Origin: Leifsonia xyli subsp. xyli str. CTCB07
Lineage (GTDB): Bacteria > Actinomycetota > Actinomycetes > Actinomycetales > Microbacteriaceae
Assembly (NCBI RefSeq): GCF_000007665.1
Contig: NC_006087.1
Location: 62,001 to 126,000 of the forward strand
Direction: 5' to 3'
Length of the DNA: 64,000 nucleotides
Position 1 is the stretch's first letter, and each line of letters starts with the position of its first letter. The notes beneath the pieces are model-generated. The model saw nothing but the letters and a program-made list of their open reading frames with translations, did not search any database and was not told the DNA's origin. Position numbers and translations under genes: made by a program. Below, one piece after another: positions 15,385 to 23,620 of the stretch.

Positions 15385-16895
15385 TTGCCGGCGTCCTCTG
15401 TGGTCTCCTGCTGCTTGACAAGGTCGACGACCTCGTCGTACCGGGGGCTGTTCATGAAATTGTCGACCGAGACGTGCAGCGAGTCCGGCGACTGTCCCTT
15501 GGCGCGGTCGGTGAGCTGCTGCTGGGTGATGACGAGATCGGCGGTGCCGTCGAGGGCGCTGATCGCCTGGTTGGTCACCGTCACCCCCGTGACTCCCGCC
15601 TTCTCGATCTTCTTGCGCAGCACGGACGCGCCCATCGCGCTCGATCCCATCCCGGCGTCGCAGGCGAACACGATGGTCCGCACCAGACGGCCCGTTGCCT
15701 CACCCTGCGCGTCGTCGGTGCCGTGCTCGCCCTCCTGGACCAGAGCCCCCAGGACCGAGGAGGATGTGCCCTTGTTGGCCTCGGTCTGGGCGACAGCGGC
15801 CGAGAGATCGCCCGCGTTGCCGGAATCGAGGTCGCGTTTGCGGCTGGCGCGCAGCACGATCGCGCTGAAGGCGAACGAGACGGCGGCAGCGGCGACGATG
15901 GAGAGGCCGATGCCGAACATGTTCTCCACCGGAGCTTGGGCGAAGATCGCGAACACCGACCCCGGCGCGGCCGGTGCGCGCAGCCCGGTCTGGAAGGCCA
16001 CGTTCACGGCGACCCCGGTCATTCCGCCGAGGATCGCGCCGACGATGAGGATCGGCTTCATCAGCACATAGGGGAAGTAGATCTCGTGGATGCCGCCGAA
16101 GAACTGGATGATGAACGCACCCGGAGCGCTGGCGCGCGCCGCGCCGAGCCCGAAGATCGCCCAGGCCAGCAGAATGCCCGCGCCAGGGCCGGGGTTGGTC
16201 TCGATCAGGAACAGGATCGACTTGCCGGCCTGCTGCGCTTCGAGCGTTCCGATCGGCGTGAACACACCGTGGTTGATCGCGTTGTTGAGGAACAGCACCT
16301 TGCCTGGCTCGACCAGGACGCTCACCAGCGGCAGCAGGTGTACCGAGACGAGCCAGTCGACTCCCGCTTCCAGGGCCTTGCTCAGTCCTTCCACGAGCGG
16401 TGCGATTCCGAAGAAAGCGCCGATCGCGAGCAGGAAGCCGAGGATGCCGGCGGAGAAGTTGTTGACGAGCATCTCGAAGCCCGCCTTGATCTTCCCCTCC
16501 CAGATCCTGTCGACCAGCTTCATCAGGTAGGCGCCGAGCGGTCCCATGACCATCGCGCCGATGAACATCGGGATGTCGGAGCCCACGATGACGCCCATCG
16601 CCGCGATCGTTCCCACCACGCCGCCGCGCACGCCGTAGACGAGCCGGCCGCCGGTGTTGGCCAGCAGCAACGGCAGCAGGTAGGTGATCATCGGGCCGAC
16701 CATGCTCGCGATGCTCTCGGTGGGGAACGGCCCCTTCGGGATGAACAGCGCGGTGATGATGCCCCAGGCGATGAAGGCCGGGATGTTCGGCATCACCATG
16801 CTGGAGAGGAATGTGCCGAAGCGCTGGACCGCGACGCGCGCGGTTCCTGGCTGTTTCGGGGTGGACGTCGCCGATGTTTCTGCCGCCGTTGTCAT
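15381..16895 (-). CDS. mtlA: Mannitol-specific PTS enzyme IICB
   Basis: 504 residues. The N-terminal membrane IIC domain (about 1-345) starts FGTFLSSMVMPNIPAFIAWG and contains LLLANTGGRLVYG and the NNAINHGVFTP and GGIHEIYFPY motifs of mannitol permeases. The C-terminal IIB domain has the phospho-Cys in VFACDAGMGSSAMGAS. The IIA domain is separate (mtlF). It transports and phosphorylates mannitol. ATG 16895 overlaps the ptsI stop by 4 nt; the frame is open further upstream only as a shadow of ptsI. Confidence 0.93.
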   Translation of the reverse strand: MTTAAETSATSTPKQPGTARVAVQRFGTFLSSMVMPNIPAFIAWGIITALFIPKGPFPTESIASMVGPMITYLLPLLLANTGGRLVYGVRGGVVGTIAAMGVIVGSDIPMFIGAMVMGPLGAYLMKLVDRIWEGKIKAGFEMLVNNFSAGILGFLLAIGAFFGIAPLVEGLSKALEAGVDWLVSVHLLPLVSVLVEPGKVLFLNNAINHGVFTPIGTLEAQQAGKSILFLIETNPGPGAGILLAWAIFGLGAARASAPGAFIIQFFGGIHEIYFPYVLMKPILIVGAILGGMTGVAVNVAFQTGLRAPAAPGSVFAIFAQAPVENMFGIGLSIVAAAAVSFAFSAIVLRASRKRDLDSGNAGDLSAAVAQTEANKGTSSSVLGALVQEGEHGTDDAQGEATGRLVRTIVFACDAGMGSSAMGASVLRKKIEKAGVTGVTVTNQAISALDGTADLVITQQQLTDRAKGQSPDSLHVSVDNFMNSPRYDEVVDLVKQQETTEDAGK

Positions 16896-18598
16896 TCTGG
16901 TGCCTCGTTTCTGTCGGGATGTGCAGGGGAGGTGGAGGCGGTCGCGGCGAGGCGCACCGCTTCCCGCGCTTCGGCTGCGCCGTCGGCGGCCAGAGCGATC
17001 TCGGCAAGCCCGCGGGCCTGTTCGAGGGTGTAGCGCTTCAGGGAGAGCCGCACATCGGCGATGGCCGTGGTCGACATCGAGAGGGTGGTGGCGCCGAGTC
17101 CGACCAGGACCACTGCGAGCAGCGGATCGGCCGCGGCCTCGCCGCAGATCCCGACCGGTTTGCCGGTCGCCGCGCCGGCTTTGCCGGTCTCCCCGATGAG
17201 GCGGAGCACGGCGGGATGCCACGGGTCCTGGAAACTGGCGACCGAGCCGAGCAGGCGATCGGCTGCGAGAGTGTACTGCGTGAGGTCGTTCGTCCCGATG
17301 GAGACGAACGCGGCCTTCTGCAGCACCCGCCCGGCGAGGAGCGCGGCGGAAGGGACCTCGACCATCACACCGGCGGTCTTCAGCCCGAATTCGCTCGCGA
17401 GTTCGACGAAGTAGCGGGTCTCCTCGACGGTGGAAACCATCGGCGCCATCACCCAGAGGTCGGCGCCGGTCTGCGCGTCGGCTTCCGCGAGGGCGGTGAG
17501 CTGTTCGCGCAGGATGTCCTCGTTCGAGCGCAGCGCGCGCAGGCCGCGCAGGCCCAGCGCCGGGTTGTCCTCGTGCGCGTCGTTGAGGAACTCGAGCGGC
17601 TTGTCGGCGCCCGCGTCCAGAACCCGCACCACGACCTTCTGGCCGGGGAACGCCCGCAGCACCGCTGCGTACTGCTCGCGCTGCTGTTCGACGGTCGGCG
17701 CGAGGCGCTGGTCGAGGAAGAGGAATTCCGTGCGGAACAACCCCACGCCTTCCGCTCCCGCGGCGAGGGCCTTCCCGGCGCCCTCCGCGGAGCCGAGGTT
17801 GGCGAGCAGCGGGACGCTGGTGCCGTCGGCGAGGGCGCCCGGCCCCAGGCCGCCCGACAGCGCGGCGGCGCGCTCGTCGATGCGGCGCTGTGCTTCGGCG
17901 CTCTGGGCGGTGTCTGGCGAGGCCGTCACGATTCCGGCTCTGGCGTCCACGATCACCTCGGTTCCATCGGTCAGGGTGTCCGCGCTCGCGACGCCGACGA
18001 TGGCGACGATTGCCTTCTCGCGCGCCAGGATCGCGGTGTGCGAGGTCGGTCCGCCTTCGCGGGTCACCAGGCCGAGCACCTTGTCCAGGTCGAGCAGGGC
18101 GGTGTCGGCGGGGGCGAGGTCGTGGGCCACCAGGACGTAGGGCTCGTCCGACTCGGGGACGCCGGGCGCGGCGCGGCCTTCCAGGGCGGCGATGACGCGC
18201 TGGGAGACATCGTCCAGGTCGGTCGCGCGTTCCCCCATATAGCCGCCGAGCCCGATGAGCATGTCGCGGAAGACCGCGAAGCCCTCGAACACCGCGCGTT
18301 CGGCGGTCTTGCCGCTGTCGATGCGGGAGGAGACGTCGTCGGCCAGGGTCGAGTCCTCGGCCATCATCGACTGCGCTTCGAGCACATCGGCGGCGGCGCC
18401 GGTCACCGTGCCGGCGCGGGCGCGCAGGTCGGCGGCCACGGCGGCCACGGCATCCGCCACCCGGGCCTTCTCCTCCCCGGGCGTGCGGGCGCTCGGCGCG
18501 TCGGCTGGCTCGGGCAGCGGTTCGGACATCCGGAGCACGCGGCCCCGGGCGATCCCCTGGCCGATGCCGGCTCCGGTCAGCTCCGTCGTGGCGGACAT
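16892..18598 (-). CDS. ptsI: Phosphoenolpyruvate-protein phosphotransferase (PTS enzyme I)
   Basis: 568 residues. The phospho-His is in REGGPTSHTAILAR. The PEP-binding barrel has GVGLFRTEFLFLD, NPALGLRGLR and GTNDLTQYTLAADR, and ends with GICGEAAADP. It autophosphorylates from PEP and phosphorylates HPr. It is embedded in the mannitol operon, with 1-nt overlap with HPr and 4-nt overlap with mtlA. The cell's general PTS energy-coupling protein may therefore be dedicated here, unless another copy exists elsewhere. Confidence 0.95.
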   Translation of the reverse strand: MSATTELTGAGIGQGIARGRVLRMSEPLPEPADAPSARTPGEEKARVADAVAAVAADLRARAGTVTGAAADVLEAQSMMAEDSTLADDVSSRIDSGKTAERAVFEGFAVFRDMLIGLGGYMGERATDLDDVSQRVIAALEGRAAPGVPESDEPYVLVAHDLAPADTALLDLDKVLGLVTREGGPTSHTAILAREKAIVAIVGVASADTLTDGTEVIVDARAGIVTASPDTAQSAEAQRRIDERAAALSGGLGPGALADGTSVPLLANLGSAEGAGKALAAGAEGVGLFRTEFLFLDQRLAPTVEQQREQYAAVLRAFPGQKVVVRVLDAGADKPLEFLNDAHEDNPALGLRGLRALRSNEDILREQLTALAEADAQTGADLWVMAPMVSTVEETRYFVELASEFGLKTAGVMVEVPSAALLAGRVLQKAAFVSIGTNDLTQYTLAADRLLGSVASFQDPWHPAVLRLIGETGKAGAATGKPVGICGEAAADPLLAVVLVGLGATTLSMSTTAIADVRLSLKRYTLEQARGLAEIALAADGAAEAREAVRLAATASTSPAHPDRNEAPE

Positions 18599-18864
18599 CA
18601 GGCGTCGTGGTCCGTCGCGAGGATCTCCGCCAGACCGTCCAGCACGGCCTCGCCCTCGGGCGTGTCGGTGGTCAGCACGATCTTGTCGCCGTGGTCGATG
18701 CCCAGCGAGATGACGCCCAGGATGCTCCCGGCGTTGACCGTCTTGCCGCCCTCCTTCGTCAGCTGCACCTTCGCCCCGGTGGCGTTGACCGCTTCGACGA
18801 AGAGCTTCGCCGGGCGGGCGTGCAGCCCGTGGCTCGATCCGACGGTGATGATTCGCTCAGCCAT
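18598..18864 (-). CDS. ptsH: PTS phosphocarrier protein HPr
   Basis: 88 residues, the canonical HPr length. The phospho-His is in SSHGLHARPAKLF, and the NAGSILGVISLG region corresponds to the regulatory serine helix. A clean GAAAGGA site lies before ATG 18864, and the stop shares one base with the ptsI start (TGATG). It relays phosphate from enzyme I to MtlF. Confidence 0.95.
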   Translation of the reverse strand: MAERIITVGSSHGLHARPAKLFVEAVNATGAKVQLTKEGGKTVNAGSILGVISLGIDHGDKIVLTTDTPEGEAVLDGLAEILATDHDA

Positions 18865-19213
18865 TGGTGTGGTTCCTTTCGGGTGGGGTGACCAGGGGGT
18901 CGTTCGCTCTCCTGTCGCGCTTCGCGCCGAGAGCCAGGTCGAGTGTCCACGCGCCGTCGAGGGCGGCGGGGGAGACGGGCGGGAGCACGACGATGGCGGT
19001 TCCTGTGCCGGCGGTCCTGTCGCGCAGCGCGGGGACGGACGATTCCAGGTGCGCCCCGACCAGCACGATATCGATGCCGTCGAGGGAGGCGAGCTGTTCC
19101 GTGCTGCCCGCGGACACTGCGACATCCACCCCCCGATCGGCCGCGGCGGTGCGCAGCTTCATGGCGACGAATGCGCTGGAGGCGCCAGCGCCGCAGACGA
19201 CGACGATCTTCAT
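18857..19213 (-). CDS. PTS IIB-like protein (lactose/cellobiose or galactitol type P-loop)
   Basis: 118 residues starting MKIVVVCGAGASSAFVAMKL, the first strand and phospho-Cys loop of PTS IIB proteins. The middle (GIDIVLVGAHLESSVPAL) fits the same fold. No matching IIC lies nearby, so it may be a regulatory or auxiliary phosphocarrier of the mannitol operon, of which it is the first gene. ATG 19213 is chosen by homology; ATG 19222 is also possible. The last 8 nt overlap ptsH. Confidence 0.75.
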   Translation of the reverse strand: MKIVVVCGAGASSAFVAMKLRTAAADRGVDVAVSAGSTEQLASLDGIDIVLVGAHLESSVPALRDRTAGTGTAIVVLPPVSPAALDGAWTLDLALGAKRDRRANDPLVTPPERNHTNG

Positions 19214-19347
19214 CGACCTCATGCCTTTCTGGGGGGAGCGGGAGCAGTGGAGCGTGTGAAACGGGTGGATCGCCGTCCATCGTCGCCCGGCGGACGCTGA
19301 CACTCAAACAAAGAACTTTCCGGGGTGGCGGAAGAGTCTTTCCCACG

Positions 19348-19374
19348 GGTTAACAACGCCAGGTTTACTTAACC
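19348..19374. promoter_or_regulatory. Inverted repeat GGTTAA-N15-TTAACC in the divergent mtl / GH97 promoter region
   Basis: GGTTAA (19348-19353) and TTAACC (19369-19374) flank 15 bases in the AT-rich interval between the mannitol operon (minus) and the GH97 pseudogene (plus). It is a candidate operator, possibly for the PRD regulator at 23621. The 180-bp interval holds no other coding sequence. Confidence 0.4.
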
Positions 19375-19399
19375 AGTATTATGAGAAGGATTATTGACT

Positions 19400-22068
19400 G
19401 TGCGCTTCAGTATCCATCGCCTGGTTGCCCTCGCGACCATGATCGCATTCTCTCGGCCTAGCGCCCGCTTCGGCAGCGGACGGTTCGATCGTCGTGTCAC
19501 CGGATGGCCGGATCCAGGCGACAATCTCGAACGATGGCGGTCAGCCTCGGCTGGACGTGCGCCGCGACGGGATCACCGTCCTCGATGCTGTGCGACTGGG
19601 GCTTGTGACGGTGGTGGGAGATCTCTCCACCGGACTGACGCTGCTCTCGGAGGCCCGGAAGACCATCGTGCAGGAGTATGCTACGGTAGCCCGAGTGAAC
19701 GCCGTCGTCTGCTCTACCGCCTAGGAACTGACGCTTCAGTATGCTAAGGGTGCCTCGCGTCTGACGGTCGTGGTGCGGGTTTCGGACGACGGTGTGGCGT
19801 TTCGCTACGGCCTCCCGACCGCGGAGACGGCGGTGATCGGCGAGGCCAAGGCCTTCGATCTCTCCGGTGACGCCGTACCTGGGCGGCCGACTACACCGGC
19901 CCGGGGATGTACGAGAACGCGCAGAAACGCAGTGCGGTGCCCGACCTCGCCGGGCGCAGGATGGCCATGCCCCTGCTCGCGAGCGCAGCCGGCGGGAGCC
20001 AGTGGATGCTGCTGACCGAGGCTGCGGTCTACGCGGGCGGGAGCTATCCCGCCGTCCGGCTCGACGGCGGCGCGAACGGTGTGCTGCGCGTGCAGCTCCC
20101 GGGCCCGGACCGCTCTGTCTTCGACACGAGCGCTGGTGCGGTGCGGGTTCCTGTCGCCGCGGGTGCGCAGACCCCGTGGCGTGTCATCGAGCTCGGCTCA
20201 TCGCTCGCGGAGCTGGCCGAGGGAAGCATCCTGGCAGATCTCAACGACGCTCCGAGCGGCACGCTCGCACCGGAGGCGGCGAGCTGGATCCGTCCGGGTA
20301 CGGCGCTCTGGCCGTGGTGGACGAACTCGTCGCCGGACTACATCGCGCTCCACCAGCAGTACATCGACGCCGCCGAGCGGCTCGGCGTCCCGTATGTCGT
20401 CGCAGACTTGGGCTACAGCTCCTGGGCGGATATCGCGACCATCGGCGTCTACGCTCGGATGCACGGGGTTGGTGTGATCGCCTGGCTCCACAAGAACGAG
20501 TTCCGGAACCCGGACGGCAGTTTCTTTGACCAGGCCACTCTGACGACCGCTGTCAAAGAACACGCGGTTCCCGGTGTGGTCGGGCTCAAGGTCGATTTCT
20601 TTGACTCGGATCGTGCCGAAACGATGGCCTTCTACCCGCGTCTGGCGCGCGCCGCCGCGTCGTCGAAGCTCGTACTCAGCCTGCACGGAGCGACTAAGCC
20701 GGGTGGTGAGGATCGGACCTATCCCAACATCTTTACCAGCGAGGCGATCGGCGGTGACGAATGGTACAAGATGCGTGCGCCGAAATCGGCTGCCGACAAT
20801 GTAAACGCGGCCGTCACGCGCGGTCTGCTGGGCAGCGCGTACTATACACCGGATGCCCTCGCGATCGGCGGTGCGCCGAATGTCAGCCAGGCGCATCAGC
20901 TCGCGTTGACCACCGTCATCCCCTCCGCCCTAACGACACTTGCTGATTCGCCGAACAGTTACGAGGGCTGGGCAGGCTGGGGCTACCTGGCCGATGCGCC
21001 GACTGTCTGGGATCAGAGCCTCCTCCTCGACGCGGTGCCCGACAGCCATGTTGCCGTCGCCCGGCGTTCGGGCGAGACGTGGCGGGTCGCCGCGATCGAC
21101 GACGCTGCGCGCACGGTCGACGTTCCGCTCGGTTTCCTTGGAGAGGGTGCCTACACTGCGACCAGCTACACCGATGGTGCCGATGGGACCTCTGTCGCAG
21201 TGAGCAGGCGCACGGTCACGGCGGACGATCGGCTTTCGCTGAACGTCGCCCTGCATGGTGGCGCGGCTGTCGTGCTCACTCCCGGGGTCGCCGTGTCCGT
21301 CGAGCCGTCGGCGGATCGGGTGCTGGAGGCCGAGACCGCGACCCTCAGCGGTGCGGCGCGCATCGATCCGTGCGTGACCTGCTCGGGTGGCTTCAAGGTC
21401 GGCTACCTTGGCGTCGGCGGTCGAATGACGTTCTCTGGCGTAGAGGCAGAAGGCGACTACCGTCTTCGCGTCGCCTACCTGCTCGGCGAACCGCGTAGCC
21501 TGACCGTGACTGTGGATGGTGTGCCGGTCCGCGTCACGTCGCCGGTTTCCGGAGCTGCCTCCGGGGTGCCGATCGGATGGGATGTGCTGCGCTCGATCGA
21601 TACCCGCTCTCGTTCGGTCCTGGTCAGCACACGATCGTTCTCGGTGATTCTTGGTACGCTCCTGACATTGACCGCGTCACCCTGCTCCGCGCTTATCAGG
21701 CCGAGGATCCGACTACGGCGAGGACGAAGCCAGCTGCCGTGTCCGAGTGCGCCCCGGGTGCGTGCATAGGGCAGAAGGTGGGCAACCTCGTCAAGGATGC
21801 GGAGCTTAGATTCCCCGTAGTCGCGCATCGATCCGGGCCGACCACGGTCGAACTTCGCTTCACGAACGGAGCTGCCGGCCGCTCGGCCTTCGTGGGGGTC
21901 CAGGGCTCTAACCTACGCCGGGTCGATTTTGCAGAGAGTGTGAACTGGAACGGGGTCGCGACGAAGACCGTCATCGTCGATCTTGTCGCTGGACTCAACA
22001 CGATCGTGCTGAAGGCGCCTAGCGATTGGTATGCGCCGGACTTCGACGAGATACGAGTCTGGCAATGA
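19400..22068 (+). pseudogene. Secreted GH97 glycoside hydrolase with C-terminal carbohydrate-binding region, multiply broken
   Basis: GTG 19400 (AAGGA 9 nt upstream) begins a signal peptide (HRLVALATMIAFS) in frame 2. The continuation APASAADGSIVVSPDGRIQ is in frame 0, so there is a shift near 19460. An in-frame TAG lies at 19722 before ELTLQYAKGASRLTVVVRV. A second shift near 19875 leads to TWAADYTGPGMYENAQKRS in frame 2. The barrel follows: WPWWTNSSPDY, VADLGYSSW, GLKVDFFDSDR and LVLSLHGATKPGG, all GH97-like. A third shift near 21600 leads to a CBM35-like tail ending RVWQ. Four lesions make a functional product very unlikely. The intact enzyme would have cleaved alpha-glucosides or alpha-galactosides outside the cell. 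Confidence 0.85.
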
Positions 22069-23188
22069 CGGGCGGCCCCGCTCTGGCGAGCGTCGCACGC
22101 GATGCGCCCGTCCCGTCCGCCGCTCCCAGCGCACGGCTCGCCGCCCTCGACTGTCTGCGTTTGCTGGTGGCGCTCAGCGTCGTCTCGTACCACTGGCTTT
22201 TCTGGGGACCCCGGTACGGTGAGGTGGCGTTCGCCGCGCCCGCGCCCGTCGCCGCGCTCGCCGCCTACGGCAATCTCGGGGTGCAGCTGTTCTTCCTCAT
22301 CAGCGGGTTCGTGATCTTTCTGTCCGCGAGCGGTCGCGACGCCGCTTCCTTCGCTGCGGGGCGGGCCACCCGGCTCTATCCGGCGTTCTGGGCGGGCGTC
22401 CTGCTGACGCCGGCGCCGCTGCTCGTCACGGCCCAGGCGAGCCTTCCCAGCATCCTCGGGCGATTGCTCGCGAACCTCACGATGGCCCCGGCCGCTTTCG
22501 GGCAGGCGCAGCTGGACGGGGTGTACTGGACGCTCACCCTGGAGCTGGAGTTCTACGCCCTCGTCTTCCTCTTCCTGCTGGCCGGCCGTCGCGAGTGGCT
22601 GGAGCCGTTCTTCGCGGTCTGGGCGATCGCCATGCTCCCCACGACGCTCTTCCTGCCCCGGATCGCGGGGCTGCCGCTTCTCGGCGGACTGTTCGAGCTG
22701 TTCGCCGGCGGCGCCCTCATCGCCATGATCGCGTACACAGGCTGGACGCCGCTGCGCGCGGTCGCCCTCGCTGCGAGCGTCGCCGGATCGGCGGCGGCGA
22801 CCGTCCGCCGGGCGCAGGAGTCCGACCCCGGGGCGGTCGACCCCGTCGTCCTCGCGGTCGCGGTCGCGGCACTGTACGCGCTCGTGTTCGTCCTCACCAC
22901 AAGTCGAATCGCTGCCTGGCGCATCCCGGGCAGCAGGCTCGCGGGCGGGCTCACCTACCCGATCTATCTGTGCCACGCTGTGTTCGGATACGCCCTGCTC
23001 AACGCCTTCGGTTCGGTCGATGCTCCTGGGCCGGCTACGGGATCGCCCTTGCTGTCGTGCTGGCGGCGGCGGCCGCGGTCCACCTCGGTGTCGAGCGTGC
23101 GGCGGCGCCGATGTGGCGGCGTCTGTTCGCGGTCGCACTGGCCGCACCGATCCGGGCGCTGCAGGCCCTGCTGCCGCTGAGGAGATAA
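22065..23188 (+). pseudogene. Acyltransferase 3 family membrane protein (OafA-like), frameshifted at the C-terminus
   Basis: ATG 22065 overlaps the GH97 stop (ATGA). The protein begins ARLAALDCLRLLVALSVVSYHW, the acyltransferase-3 N-terminus with the catalytic His, then LGVQLFFLISGFVIF and TRLYPAFWAGVLLT, and has about ten membrane helices. Near 23020 the frame shifts: after LLNAFGSVDA the natural continuation WAGYGIALAVVLAAAAAVHL is in frame 2 and ends ALLPLRR at 23188. The last helix is therefore lost from the open frame. Such enzymes acetylate or acylate surface sugars. The lesion affects only the last 55 residues, so residual function is conceivable. Confidence 0.8.
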
Positions 23189-23316
23189 TTCTACGATGCC
23201 GCCGGCACACGCCTCAGATGTGTACGGTGCCGCACACCACCGTATTTTTGCTGCTAATCACGGTGAGTGGTGGCTCGGCGCGATTCGGCTGGAACGACAA
23301 CTAAGGAGTTGCCCTC

Positions 23317-23436
23317 ATGATTCTCTGGAACACGCTTGTGGTGCTGCAAGCTGTGATCGTTGTTGCGGGCATCTTCGCTGTGGTGGCTTGGGTGCGCCGA
23401 TGCAACCGCCACGGTCGCCAGTCCGGCAGGAACTGA
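23317..23436 (+). CDS. Small membrane protein, 39 aa
   Basis: ATG 23317 has an AAGGAG ribosome binding site 8 nt upstream. The product is one hydrophobic helix (TLVVLQAVIVVAGIFAVVAW) followed by a basic tail RRCNRHGRQSGRN. I do not recognise a family. It sits between the acyltransferase pseudogene and the PRD regulator. The good ribosome binding site and the positive-inside tail support a real micro-membrane-protein. Confidence 0.5.
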   Translation: MILWNTLVVLQAVIVVAGIFAVVAWVRRCNRHGRQSGRN

Positions 23437-23543
23437 CACCGTTCGACACCGAGCGCGCCCACGGCTCGATCGATGACCTCACACTTCTCGAGATCGAACA
23501 ACTCGGCTACGCTCGCAACGAACCGGTCGGACAAGCCGGCTGA
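23400..23543 (+). CDS. Small acidic ORF overlapping the 39-aa membrane protein
   Basis: 47 codons from ATG 23400, overlapping the end of the small membrane protein in another frame. The product reads LTPFDTERAHGSIDDLTLLE and is soluble and acidic. No clear ribosome binding site is visible. It could be a translationally coupled partner or chance. Confidence 0.25.
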   Translation: MQPPRSPVRQELTPFDTERAHGSIDDLTLLEIEQLGYARNEPVGQAG

Positions 23544-23620
23544 CACCAGCAAAACACCCTCCGAACACCAGGGTGACTCAGGGATTCAGGTGGTTGACTC
23601 GGTGGGAAAGGCGGTCTCCG

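Noticed and set aside
13774..16071. 765-codon plus-strand open frame antisense to mtlD, mtlF and mtlA
   Set aside because: The composition is that of an antisense shadow, and the minus strand encodes three well-recognised PTS genes in the same interval.
16811..19300. 829-codon plus-strand open frame opposite ptsI and ptsH
   Set aside because: Antisense shadow; Gly/Arg/His-rich without family motifs.
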